Positions 1-12,553 of a DNA stretch of 64,000 bases are shown piece after piece. Source of the stretch: Serilophus lunatus (Eukaryota > Chordata > Aves > Passeriformes > Eurylaimidae); assembly GCA_013399895.1 (NCBI GenBank), contig VXBA01005866.1:157231-221230 (forward strand), written 5' to 3'. The position numbers and the translations under genes were made by a program. The notes under the pieces are model-generated. The model worked only from the letters and a program-made list of their open reading frames with translations, was not told where the DNA came from and searched no databases. The first letter of the stretch is position 1; the number at the start of each line of letters is the position of its first letter.

Positions 1-1489
1 TATCATCATCCATACCACTGACTGACACAGGATGGATAAAGGACCTAGGATAGAAGAATGTCTACAAAACTTTATTCATGCATTTGCTGCGGAATTCTTT
101 TAATAAATACTTATATTTCAATGATGAACCATTAGTATGTGTTCTGTATAGCACCATCCAAACACTTTTCCATGCTATTTGCAGCAATTCCATCTTATTT
201 TCCATTCCTGTTCTGCCAATTAATGTTTATTTTCTAGTCTTTATTAGTTAATCTTTCCACTTGCATATTCTTTCTGCCTTCATATCTGAGAATATATAAT
301 ATATTCATATCAGAAGGAATGAAGACCTTTGTGGTCTTAAGGTAGGAAAATTCTGTTTAGAGGTTAGACTAGACAAACTGCAGATGTCCTTTCTAACCTC
401 ATTTATTCTGATTCTAGATATAATTATGAAATTATATTAATACAAACATTTTTTCGTATGTATTTATCTAAAGCTAAATACTTCTATGAATTGTAAGGAG
501 AGCATTATCTGACAGTCTCTGAAAGAAAAAATAATTCCAGGACAAAGAGAACCTGAACATAAATAACAGATTTATCTACTATAATTTTCTTTCAGAAGAG
601 GATTTCATAGCTCAGAAGTGGGCCAGGTTCCAAGGTATTCTCCAGGATGTTTACATTTAATATTTGAAATAAATATGTACTGAGGATATATTTCAGACAT
701 TTTCAAAGATAAGAATATGCATGCCAATAAATCTGGAAGCTAACAGCTATCCAATAGGATATCACATAATTGGCAAAAGAGTGCTTTATAGTAATGATTT
801 CTAAAGAATCTTTTCAGTATGATTTGTCTCCCATAAATTTTATACAGCATGACTGCAAATATGTTTTGTATTGCTGTTTATATTAGATAAGGAGCTCATG
901 TTTAAAGAAACGTGTGGCTGCACAATGTTGCTGTTAACTGTGTCTCACTCAAAAGCTGATATGCCAATACTAATATTCTCTCTCCTTCCCTCATGTTTTT
1001 TCACAAAGTTTCATTTATCTGAGTGGATTTTTTTTAAGAGTTACACTGTGATAATCAAGACCCATTTAGTTTATTGATGCCATTTAAATACAGTATTTAG
1101 CATAATTGTCAAAAGGAAGACCAGTGCCTCTTGCTAGTGCATTGCATCATACCCATCTGCTTTACACTGGATTTGACTCATAGGCAGGAATTTTAATTGG
1201 GTGTTTCTGCTAAGTCAAGCTGGGAACCAGCTTGTGCTGCAGGAAAGCTCTGTCTAACAGAAGTAAAATCTTAAATTTTCTCGCATGGTGAAGACTAATG
1301 TTTGCTTGAGACAGTGATAAATGAAGCCTTACCTCATTACTGCTGCTCAGCTTTATGAGAGCAAGATCATGCAAAAAACCTAAAGTTTCTTTCTTGACAA
1401 TTAGAAATATTTGTTATAGCAGTTTATTTTCTAATTTTACAAGCGTATTCATTTTTGGGTTTTCTTACAGGCTCATAATGTGTGTTTGT

Positions 1490-2290
1490 GCTATTTGGGT
1501 CAAGGATTACAGTTTGGGATTGGGGTAGGAGGTGAGCAGAGAGGTAGGGGCTAGGAATCAAGGTTAGGGTTAGTGGTTAGAGTCAGTGTAAAGACTTAAC
1601 AAACATGGTCTAGCAACCAATGTCCCATCACTTCAATCCCACTTACAGCCACAAAATCATCCTTCCTTGTTGGCCCAGCTCTCTCTCACACTCTTTGTGT
1701 GAGCTTCGTGTGGCAGCCTCCAGCTTCTGCCTGTTCAAGTCCTGAAGCACATGACTCCCAAGGGGTCTAGCTAAAGCATAGATAGTCTCTGACTGGGTCT
1801 CTGCCCACCTCCCACTACATGGGCACAGGCACTCAAGAGTTGGGATCAGGAGAGGGAATGCCAAGAAGGAGGGCTTTAAAAATCTGCATATGGCTAGGGC
1901 AAGGGGGTTGGGCCTGCCTTTTGGGGAGAGGGATTAGGTCTTGGAGTTAGAGAAGGACTTTGAGTGAGAGTTGGGAGTTCTGTGAAGAGTTTTTGGTAAA
2001 CAGTTGGGGTGTAGGTTGGGGGTTGGAGTAGTAGTGAATGCTAAGGTTGGGGGTAGTCACAGCAAATTAAGGCTGCAATCAGAACAAGGGTTTAGGGTAC
2101 ATGTAAGATAAAGGGCTAGGGTTTTGATCTTCAGCTTTATGATAGGGCTTGGTGTTAGAGATTAGAAGATGCTGGAGTAAGATGAAGGATGCTGGAGTAA
2201 GGTTCAAGGGTCAAGTTACAAGTGACCAGAATTTGGGTAAGGGCTTAAACAATATGGTCTTACATTCACTGTACCGACTACATTGCCATC
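1490..2290. repeat. G-rich degenerate telomere-like repeat tract
   Basis: The + strand is rich in short units such as GGTTAGGGTTAG (1562-1573), GGGCTAGGG, GGGTTTAGGG, AGTTGGGAG and GTTGGGGGTTGG, spread through C-poor sequence. The two ends share a diverged block: CTTAACAAACATGGTCTAGC with CCCATCACTTCAAT at about 1595-1638, and CTTAAACAATATGGTCTTAC with GCCATCACTTTAAT at about 2246-2299. This suggests an old tandem or duplicated unit of about 650 bases. No protein is supported. Confidence 0.5.
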
Positions 2291-2299
2291 ACTTTAATT

Positions 2300-2820
2300 G
2301 TCAAGACAAATCCAAAAAATATCCATGAGTCAGCAGCATGCCCCAGCAGCAAAGTGAGCCAACAGCCTCCTGGACTGCATCGGGAGTGTTAACAGAAGGT
2401 CAGTAAAGGCGGTCATTCCCCTCTACTCAGCATTGTTCAGGCCACACATCGACTACCAGGTCTAGTTACAGGACAGATGTAGACATACTGGAGAAAGTCC
2501 AGTAAAGGGCCTCAAGAATAATTATGAGACTGGAGCATCTCTCCTATGAGGAGAGGCTGAGAGAACTGGGATTGTTCAGCCTAGAGAAGATGAGGCTCAG
2601 TGAGATCTTGTCTGTGTATTTAAATGCCTGATGGGAAGTGTAAAGAGACAGACTCTTCTTGATGATGCTTCATGTCAGGACAAGAGTTCATGAACACAAA
2701 TCGAAATACAGGAAATTCCATCTGAATATAAGAGAACACTGAGCTGAACCTACTTTAAGTGTAGAGGTTGAACTAGATGATCTCTAGAAGATCCCAAGAG
2801 CCTCAAGTGTTCTATGATTT
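2300..2820 (+). mobile_element. CR1 LINE fragment, 3' part
   Basis: The segment includes CR1 landmarks in order: a CAGCAGCAAAGTGAGCCAAC-like section, GGAGAGGCTGAGAGAACTGG followed by TTCAGCCTAGAGAAGATGAGG, and a 3' end of GAACTAGATGATCTCTAGAAG then TTCTATGATTT. It is heavily diverged and 5'-truncated, which is usual for CR1. Confidence 0.88.
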
Positions 2821-5800
2821 GCAAGGAAATTATTTGCATAAATTCTTATTTCATTTTTACTACTAGAAGTATCAAGGTCCATGGTCAAGCATGGCTAAGC
2901 TAGAGACGTCATTCTTTAATGGTTGCATTTCAGTTTTATACACTTAGCCCTTTGGCGAGCATGAACAGAGATGAGCTAATCTTTTTAACATAGGGAACCT
3001 AGTTTTTTAATTAATCAGTGAATGACCCTGTTAGTTTATGGCTATTCCTGCACTTTATTCAAGATACCGGCTCTAAATTTCCTTTCCTTCTCTAAGTCCT
3101 GAGAAGTCCCCCAAACGTTAAGAGATAAAAGAGCTCCTAATTCAAATTTACAAGTTTTGCAGCATAAGCTCTGTGTACCAAAAGAATACACAGTGGTGGT
3201 CTTCAGAGTTCACTTACTGTTTGGTAAATCTAATGTGCAACACTAGAAAAATAAATTGTCTTGTTACTTACTGCTCTCAGGAGAGAAGTTACTGTATCTT
3301 AGATTGTATGCTACTCAGGGTACTCCTTTTTAAAGTGATATGTTTACACATTATTTGGATTTTGTAGCTCAGACTCTTTTAGCAAAGAATCAGTGCTAAT
3401 TTTAATTAGAGGATAATGCTTCTATTAGCAAATAGTCATGCAAAGTTATATATTATATGCATATATACAAAATCACGCATTTATGTTTTTCAAGGTAACA
3501 CTGACAACAAAGGTTGCTCTCACAAAGGGAACATGACATTCTGCAGATTTATAATTTTCAGAGGAGCAGTCTATCAAGGAATAGTTTACCTTTGGAATAC
3601 TGTCTTCTGAATCTCCTGTGGTTAGGAGGTCAGCATTGTATCTGACCCCTTGCCTTTTTTTGTTTAGCTGAGAGCACTTATTTTTCAGCCTTGTTTTCCT
3701 GTTATTATTTCAAATCCTTTCCAGCACTCCAAACCTGATCTCCCATCCTTCCCCTGCAATGCAGAGTGTAGTTTATATTCTGCCATGTCTCATGGAAGTA
3801 GCGAGGATGCTGAGTACATGTAAAATTTTCACTCTAACTCCTCCCTAGTCTTTCAGAGCACTCTGATCATTTACAATGAGGCACTGGAACCCAGGAATCA
3901 GCTGCTCTCTGCCAGATTTGTCTTTTCCCCAAATCTGGAGAGAGAAGAAAATTTCTGGAATATTTGCCCAGTTCTCCCCCTCCTTTTGGAAGCAACAGAG
4001 GTCAGCCAATGTTGCAGAGGTCCAAGAGAGATGAAGTTGAAGGAGCTAAGAGGTTATGGGCTTTGCCGTAAGCAAATCTCCTCTGTGCAACCTGATGTCC
4101 AAGAAGGAGATCAAGTCCAGCGTAACAAGTCTAACATGTGGACTCTCTGACTCTTGCCCTATGAGCAATTGCATCCCCATGGAGGTAAGAGAGGGAAATT
4201 GAGTGAGTGCACAGTCCTGAGAATCCTCCCATCATGTGTTACTCTGGTGTAGGTGAGCAGCTGTGGCTCCGGTTGAAAACAAAAGCAACAATTTAGTGAC
4301 TCTGAGCTTGCTCAAATGGATGTCTGGAGGCAAGGTTTCTTTGAGTGCTACTACAGAAAAGACTTGCTCAGCTACTAGCCTGAAGGTGACACCTCAAGCT
4401 GTTACACTGAAAGGATCAGCAGTAACACAACCCCAAAATAATTATGAACACTTAGACTCCTACCTCCTGAGGAAGTACAAACAGGACTATGCTTTAGCAG
4501 ATCTGTACTCTGATGGAGCAGCTTGGAGTAGGATTCATTTGACACAATTTCTTTAAACACAACTAATAATGAACTGTATACCTCAGAAGAACTGAGAAAA
4601 TTTTTTATGAGAAATGTAAAAACTAGTAATGTTGTAGTCAAAAGCTATGGAAGGTCATTGGATGCATTTTTGCCCTTCCTATGAGAACACAGAATTTATA
4701 TTCACTTTGCATCATATCCTTGCATACATACCTACTGTATTCAGGTCTCATATTGCAGTAGCTTCAGGTGAATTAAAACTACATATAATTTGCACTACAA
4801 TATAATTTGCACTTTTCCAAAGACAGTGTTGCTGAGAAGAAAAAACACTCTGTCTAAAACAGGAATTAAACTGAGTCAGAACATTAGTATTATCTGCTGA
4901 ATTAAGTGATCTCTCAAAAATACCTGTAAAGCTAAATACCTGTCCTCTTCTGCATGACTAGTGTGAGACACCCCATTTCTAATAAATGAGCTTCATTACT
5001 GCAGCAGACTTTTGTATGATCTGTTTTAGTTATAAAGATGCATTAGCAGTTCAACACATGAACACTGTATCTTCGTGAGGTCTTTGCTAACAATTCCAAA
5101 TTGCAGGAGAAAAAAAAAAAAAAAGGCAAATACTGCTTTATATTCTGGAGAAATTATCTCTGAAGTTTTAAAAAATAATTTTTAAACACCTACCACTTTT
5201 TTCTGTTGCTATTCTTTTAGTTTTTCTTTTCCCTTCTGTCCTTCTCCTAACCATTGACATCTGTGAAGTTAGTATATGGTTTCACTGAGCCTTACGTACT
5301 AACCAGAATTTCATTATTGAATATAAATTATTTTATTCAATGGTGCACAGTAAAGCAATGTGAAATACTGATACATATCCTTAGTATTGCTGGTTTACCA
5401 TCATGCACAGATTAATTATCTTAACTTCTCCATGTAGAGTTTTCATGGTGATGACTTAGGAAATGTTTGAACACTGAAGTAATTACAGAATATATGAACA
5501 TTTCAGTGTGACTTGAAGTGGTTTTGATATTTGTTGAAAACTTTGTTTTCAAAACACACTAGCACTTTACCAAGATTTATGTTTATTGAGCTAAAGCATT
5601 TACATCTATGCTTCTTATTTAACCTTTAATAACAGAATGTATCATGGGGATCCATTTTGATTTTATATTTCTTAATATTTTAATGTGCATCTCTAAACAT
5701 AAGAATCTTTTTATTTTCACCATAGTATTGTCCTAACTGCATATAAATGCATGCAAAAACAATCAGCCTGTCAGACCATACCATGGGGACAAATTTGTTA

Positions 5801-8800
5801 TTGAGCTTCAGGCAATATTATAGCACAAGTAAGGAGAAAAATAGTAGCAAATAAATTGCAATTGCTTTATGAACAGTTAAAACAGGATAATGTCTAGCTG
5901 AAATTCACTCTGGCTACTTCAGTCAGAATCTTTTTCTGTTTTGGACACACAAAAAAAAGAAGTGGAAAAGAAAAGCTACTTTTTATGAATCTAATTTAAT
6001 ACCTTTTGACATTGGAAGACAGGCTCATTAATTTTGGTGGATGATAGATCAGGGCATAGATCTGGAAGCCTAAACTTACTTTTCCAAAAATAGATTATGT
6101 TCTTATTTCTTCATTATGGCCTAATTTAAAGTCCCTTGAATCAGACTATTAACAAAATATTATCCTATCTCAGAAAATAATGCAGATAGAAGTAAAATTC
6201 CACTCAACACTCACATAGCACTTTTCCTCTTCAAAGCACTTTAGCAACACTGATTAATCATAACATTAATTAAATGACTATACTTTTTTAAAAATTCAAC
6301 TTTCCAAAAGCTCTGTTCTCTGCAGGGAGCAGGAAAGAGGATAGCAAGGGACTAAAACCAGCTCCAGTAATCAGAAAAGTTAGCCTGCAGCAATTAAACT
6401 GAAGAATCACTTCCCTTGCAAAATCTTTTTTACCTTGGGCTAGTGGAAAGATAAAAGGAAAGATGACAGTGCAGTCTAAATGAGAAATAAATCTGTTGGT
6501 GTGTAAAGGAGCTGGTTAATTGGATATATTTGTACTACCTGAGTCAATAGGTAGGTTAACAACTCTTTTCCATGCCTTTTCTAATTTGTATACCTGGCAG
6601 GAAATGTAATCAAAATTAATGAGAAAGGAAGTTATTTGAGTTGTTGTACACATGGACTCCATCCATTCTGGACATAAAACCCAAACATACAATAATAAAT
6701 TCCTCAGATCCAACAACAACAAAGGCTGAGTTTGTCATTTTTGTTCCCAGACAACCCTCCAGAGCTAAGACTGGCAAAGCCACCGCCCAAATCCCTTTTT
6801 CTGGCCAAGGGAGCAGGAACAGAAGAGCAGTAGTATCTATGATAGTTTAGAAATTATGCTTCCTTCACTGCTGAGGATGACAAATAGAATCTTGTTGGTG
6901 GGATTTTCTCTTTCATTGAACCCAGCAGTTGTTTGGTATATCAGGTCAGCAGATAATTAGGCAGGTTAAGCTGAACTTTAACTGGCTCATTTTTATAGTC
7001 CCAGTGTGGATGAGACAGTCAACAAATTTCTTCCCAAATTCATCTTCAAAAAACAGGTTGCAAATCAGAGAATGCACCCTGAGTTGGGCAGCCTGTGTTT
7101 GATGGCTAATTTGCTTCTCGAGCATGAGAGAGATGATAGAGATTGCTCAGCTGGTGTATGGCTGAACATTCAAAATAGAAGCCATCCACTATGCTGGGTG
7201 AGCAGTGCTGTTAGGAAACAGAAAATCCATTTGGCCATGGTACACATAAATCCATTTCTGTACTAGTTTTCTAACTGTTACACTGCAAACATGCACTCCC
7301 TTGAAGGAGAGATAGTTTCTCTAGAAATCCACTAGCAGGCAGCATGCATCCCATGACAATTGCCAAAAAGACAGCAGCAAAGATGAAGAGGCAGAGATGT
7401 ACAGCAGAATCTCGGTATACTGCTCCAGTTTTGGCATTAGCTCCAACAGAGGCAACTGAAGTGCTTCTGCATGTAAAGTTCAGACTTGCATCCAGCCTTT
7501 AAAGCACATGTTGGGACATGAATTAGCAGGTTACGGTCAGCTGAAGAGCCCTGGAAGTTGTCCAATCTCTAATTTTTAAGATAACTGCTAATTTAAAGTC
7601 TTAAAGTGTGGTCTTGCTGTGTGAGAAACATACAGAATATGAAGGTTTTGCATTGAGAGAGGAGTAAAATAAGTTACTAGAAGTAAAAGCATATTAAATA
7701 GTTGCTTGTGGAATTGAGATATACAAGAAAAAAGAGTAGTACAAGAGCAATAGCTTTTAAACACACTGGTAACTTTGAGTCTGAAGTCTGCACTTGTAAA
7801 CTAGCTAAAATTTCCTTTCATTCAGAAAATTAAATACCATGAGGCTGTGGGAGATGGGGCATGGGCATGCAGGCGTGTGACAAAAGCAGGATCTAGCTGA
7901 GCATCAAACCATAGGTATTTAAACCAAAATGAGGAGAGAATGGAAAAGCTTGCCAAATGAGGCAGAAGCTGAGATTTACAAGATGTGGCAAAGGGTAATG
8001 AAAACTTGACAGTTAAAATACAAAAGTTTGAGGGGAGAAAGCCCAAAGAAGAAAAATTATTAGTCATGTAATAGAGGAGAGAGGGCATAGCCCTGAGAAA
8101 GAGAGTTGAAAACAAGAGAAATAATCAGCCAGAGGGAGGCAGAAAATACATTAAATGGAAAGGTTCCATTTCTGGAAGCAGAGAAGCTGAAGGAAGAAGG
8201 TAACTGGGTTAAAATGCTGCTACAGCAAAGAAAATCTATGAAGGATCTGAGAAAGCATTTTGCTGAAAAGCATTGCATTGAGATTGCATTACACCGAGTT
8301 GTGATTTCTCATGGCATATTCAGGTTCGAAATACCGAAAGGCTTCTCCTTTGTCTTTGTCCAATGCTAATAGCTTCTGTACATACTGCTCTTTCATCCTT
8401 GTTATGACTGTGCCCTCTGTCATTCTTTGTTCTCCTCATGCCATACCTTTCTTTTGCACAATATAGAACCAACATTTTTAATCTTTTGCAAAAGATAAAA
8501 GCATCTATATTGGTTACCCTTTTAGATATTTAATTCTTTTATAAGCAAGTCTCAATTTACATCTCCACAAGTTACTGGTTTCACATGCTTTCTTCACTCT
8601 GGAAGTTTGAGGGTTGCTTCCCTAAAACTGTAAAGGTTGACTATTCCAGCTCCCTGTGGAGCTTTATATACTGTACTAATGATGGCTGAATTTATTCTTG
8701 ATAAAAAAGATTCTTTAAAAAGAAAACCAATGGCTGGCACATCACATACAATGCATCAGGGAAGATACTGTTCCTCTTTGTCATGGTCCATACCGAATAC

Positions 8801-11060
8801 CAATCTTGTATCTTGAAATCATGCTGCCTATCATGAGAGGTGGTGGAAAAATGAAAAGTGTGTATCATTTGTCTGAAGTGAAGAGGGAATCTGAGACCTC
8901 CACCTGATTCTTTGTTCTGTCTCAGCAGCCATGAGCAAAGTGCACCTGGATCCTTGGGGGCACAAGAGGGCATGTGTGTGTAATGGATTTTATTCATTCT
9001 GTCTTCTCAAAAAATAATTTATCTCCACAAAGCCTTAAAATTTAAATTCAAGTAAACCTGCGAGGAAATGAATCCGGCATTGTTCTCTAGCTTGAAGTAC
9101 TCATTTTCCCAATTTAATTGACAGGCTGTGCTTAATGTAAAGCAGCTAAAGCAGTGGCTCCAGCCCATGAGCTTTGACCTGCTTACTGAAGCCAGTTTAA
9201 GTTAACTCATCACTCTTTCCCTTACCAATGATCAAACTGAGGTGGGAGTGTTTTTGGATAGGGATACATTACCATTATGAAGTGAAATGCCTTCATATGC
9301 ATTTACGCTCAAGTGCCAGAGATTACAAATGTTTGCGCATGTCACTACCATAAGGACTAAAAGGAGTTGAGTACCTTGAAAACACTTTTGGCAAACGTAT
9401 CTAGTTGCCTAGAAATAAGCATTGAACATAAAAGACCATAGGATATCCTGCCTTGTTTAAATCTGCTTTTCCAGAATGCTGTGTCTTCCATAGGTCTGCC
9501 AACTCTGTGCAGGTGTCTTAGGTATCCAAAAGAATTTGAAGATGTGTTAGCTCTATTTGGACACATAAATTTCTCCCTACATGCCTGAAAATGGTTTGAT
9601 CTTTCTTTACACACCTAAATCCCAAACTGTTCCAGAATCCTCTGTTCTCTGATACTTGCTAGAAGTGGTAGGACTCATGCTTTTTGGGGCATGATTTTCA
9701 GGCCTCATTTTTTTTCCACTTTCTTCTTCCACTAACAATTCATGCACAGTGGTCTTAGGAATAAGAAACTGAACTGTTACAATGAACAGTGTCATAGACC
9801 ATTAGCTAGTACTGGTCAGGCCATGTGAGTTTGACAGTAGGCACTGCTTTAGAGTTTCGTAAACCTGCTCTGTCAACAGCTAAAGCCATGTACAACGAGG
9901 ATTCAGCAAAGGGAAACTGTTGTGACTTACAGTCCCTCACATGCAATGTACACTGCAGTCAGCCTTGCTAGAAACTATCTATTATGGAGTAGGGTGGATA
10001 GCAAAGTCACTGGCTTGGTGGCTGTAGTGGAAAGTCTGTCTGGAGGCAGTCATGTGATTCAGTGCTGAGCCAGAGGGCATTAAACTTTGTACTGGCTACC
10101 AACTAGTATTTCAGTTTGTGCTGCTTTGTCTTCTGAAGTAGGGGTCCTTTTATAAACCAACATTGCCACATCAGGTAGATATTTTCTTACTCTTAACTCA
10201 CCTAAACCTTTCCTAGTGCTCCATAAAGTATGAGGAGTAGTCATGTACTCACTGAGACAAGTTCTCTCAACCTCAGTACTGCAGCCATTTTTGCTTTCAA
10301 AGATATAACTTTGTCTCCTTCATTCTGCTGCCTTTTCTTCTGGCCCAACAGCTCTGGTGTTACCTTGCTTCATCTTCTTGGGCTTACTTCCTCCTTTGCC
10401 CCACGAAAAACACACATGTTTGGTTCTAAGACCCTGTATGACAGCATTTCCTACCTCTTAGCCTATTTTGCCTTTAAAATTCGGAGTAGTTTTTCCCCAT
10501 TGCATGTTTCAATGGCAAAAGCAAATCTCTCTATGAAAACAAACAAGCATGAGATTGACTGCTGCCTTGATAACTACAAAATGCCTTGTTATTGTCTAGG
10601 CAGTCTGAGTCCAGAGTTTGCTACGTAATTGTAATGGTTTGACCACTGTTTAGCATTCAGGGAGGTGAGTTCAATAAAGGTGACGGAAAAACTGAATAGA
10701 ATGGTCAGCAGGAGAACAGTTTTACTACAAGGGGATTAAATTAGAGAGGTAGGGTGATGACTAGTTGAAAGGGATGGGGGAAAGGGTAGGAAAGGGTGTT
10801 TTTTTCTTTTTATTTTTGGAAGCACTTCTGGCCTTTTTAGTCTCTGAAAAACACAAATACAGGTGAAAACCAGCCCTTCCTTCCCTTGTCTGAAGGGATA
10901 CTTGCTAGCAAGCTGGAAATGGCTCCAGAGTTGAGAGGAATGGGTGGAATCCCGCTGGGGGCCTGCAGGCGCTGGACACCGGAGCTGTGATGCTTCTCCC
11001 AGCAGCGGCGGCTGAAAAGAGACCGGGGTGGGGCCGTGCTTCGACTTTTAAGCCTTCTCC

Positions 11061-11236
11061 NNNNNNNNNNNNNNNNNNNNNNNNNNNNNNNNNNNNNNNN
11101 NNNNNNNNNNNNNNNNNNNNNNNNNNNNNNNNNNNNNNNNNNNNNNNNNNNNNNNNNNNNNNNNNNNNNNNNNNNNNNNNNNNNNNNNNNNNNNNNNNNN
11201 NNNNNNNNNNNNNNNNNNNNNNNNNNNNNNNNNNNN
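11061..11236. other. Assembly gap (176 Ns) inside the CpG island
   Basis: A run of N lies between GC-rich flanks. GC-rich or repetitive sequence often drops out of assemblies. Long translations that cross the Ns have no meaning. Confidence 0.99.
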
Positions 11237-11304
11237 CACACCTCGCAGGGAAGGGGGGACAGTGGGGAGGAACAGAGGCGAGGGGGGCTAGAAACCGCCG
11301 CCCA

Positions 11305-11378
11305 GCCCCGGCCTCGGGGGCGGAGGTGTGGCCCCAGGGAACAAGGAGCTGTTGCTGCCCGGCCCCGGCCTCGGGGGC
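11305..11378. repeat. 17-base perfect direct repeat in CpG island
   Basis: GCCCCGGCCTCGGGGGC occurs at 11305-11321 and again at 11362-11378, 57 bases apart. The adjoining gap may hide more copies, so a GC-rich minisatellite is possible. Confidence 0.7.
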
Positions 11379-11536
11379 ACCGGGACTGGCACAGGTCCCG
11401 CTCCGTCCCGTCCCCCGATCCCAGCTTCCTTCCCCAAACCCCAGGAGAACAGGTAAGCCCGGAGCCTGGCTTCCACAGGTAACAAGGGTCCCTCCCCGCC
11501 TCCTGGTCCCGGCCGGGACAGCCCCCCCTCCCCAAA

Positions 11537-11569
11537 ATGGCTTTTGAGGAAAAACTGAATTTTAATCAG
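11537..11569 (+). other. Possible first coding mini-exon of a nested transcript
   Basis: An ATG in fair context (AAAATGG) at the 3' edge of the CpG island opens 11 codons (MAFEEKLNFNQ) and ends at CAG|GTAGTG, a reasonable donor. A good acceptor lies about 800 bases downstream at 12364. Joined to it in phase, the frame runs about 25 more codons and then stops. This is speculative and no homologue is recognised. Confidence 0.2.
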
Positions 11570-12364
11570 GTAGTGGGGTTTCTCTTTTACACTTCTTTTC
11601 AAAAGCCCTTTTTCAAACGGCTACAATAATGCAATAAGCATGATCATTCTTTTTTGTGGGCTATTACACCCCCTCTTGCAACACAATATGTACTAGAAAA
11701 TTCCCAGTGTTCAGAGAAGGGACAAGGGACACCTAAGGGCACTTTCAGGTGCTACACTAGTGCCAATAATGCTAATCAATTACACCTTGGAACAACGGTA
11801 TCTAACAATTAAAGCATGGTGCAGAAATGAACTGTGAAGTAGAGTAGTGGTATTTCTGCCACTGCTATCATGTGGTGAATACAGTCCAATTTATTAGACT
11901 ATCAATTGAATACACTCATGATCAAAATTTGTTCCATACGAATTAAGTAGACAGTTTGGGCACATTTATTAAGTAATGATTGAAATTAATAATAAAAGCT
12001 TTCCCAGTCATATTCTTTCCATAAAATCTGTGAAATACTGAAGTTGAAGGGTATTAAAAATACAAGGATGGTGAAAGTGCACAAAACTACCTATGTCTTA
12101 AATGTTATCACAAATAGAAGAGAATTCCTATCTATTGTGACGTACAGGCACTACTAGTTCTTGAATGGAATATCTGTATCTTTACAACAAATTATGGTGC
12201 CATTTTGCTATTTTTATATTACCTAGCTATATGACATGAATTAATAGTGTCTTTAATGGGGGGGAAATGGTGAACTATAGCTTTTCTAGAACAAGCTCTA
12301 ACTCTAGGACAGGGTTCTTAGTTTGAATTAATATCTTTTTGAAATTTCTCTTTTTTTTCAATAG

Positions 12365-12553
12365 GTTAATTTTCTTAATCTTGTCCCTCAAACTAGAACC
12401 ATGTCACAACTATTTAATAAATTCGCCAATGTGTCAAAGTAATTTTTCAGAGATGAGTAAAAATGGAAATGAAGTCAACGAGGTTACAACATCAGTGAAT
12501 TTTTCTCAAGGCAATAGTAGGGAAATATTTCCAGAAGTAGAAACTTATCTGTG
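12365..12553 (+). other. Coding-like open stretch behind a good splice acceptor, unknown
   Basis: A strong acceptor (TTTTTTTTCAATAG, ending at 12364) precedes about 63 open codons in one frame. The more convincing part reads SEMSKNGNEVNEVTTSVNF then SQGNSREIFPEVETYLW. The composition is hydrophilic and Asn/Ser/Glu-rich, unlike most chance ORFs here. The donor at 12554 (GTGATT) is weak. The frame differs from the one that would follow the 11537 mini-exon, so a frameshift, a missing exon or plain chance is possible. I recognise no family. Confidence 0.22.

Larger units (their letters stand above)
10920..11569. promoter_or_regulatory. Intronic CpG island (contains an assembly gap)
   Basis: This is an abrupt GC-rich block in AT-rich intron. 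In 11237-11530 I count about 19 CpGs by eye, with a GC box (GGGGCGGAG) near 11317 and G-runs on the + strand. On the + strand it has a consensus donor CAG|GTAAGC at 11452/11453 and another, CAG|GTAGTG, at 11569/11570. CpG islands mark promoters in vertebrates. One inside an intron may serve an alternative CTNND2 promoter, a nested gene or an antisense RNA; the alternative is a GC-rich minisatellite. Confidence 0.55.

Noticed and set aside
4263..4556. 97-codon ORF with a fairly protein-like sequence (ends near ALADLYSDGAAWSRIHLTQFL)
   Set aside because: Its length is within chance for 64 kb of this composition, no family is recognised, and neighbouring splice-like sites do not build a consistent model.
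8106..8369. 87-codon Lys/Glu-rich ORF
   Set aside because: It lies in a purine-rich stretch that naturally yields Lys/Glu/Arg codons; a second frame on the opposite strand is also open.
10837..11547. Long ORFs of 148-232 codons on both strands across the CpG island
   Set aside because: They pass through 176 Ns, which hide stops, and the rest is GC-rich low-complexity Pro/Arg/Gly sequence.
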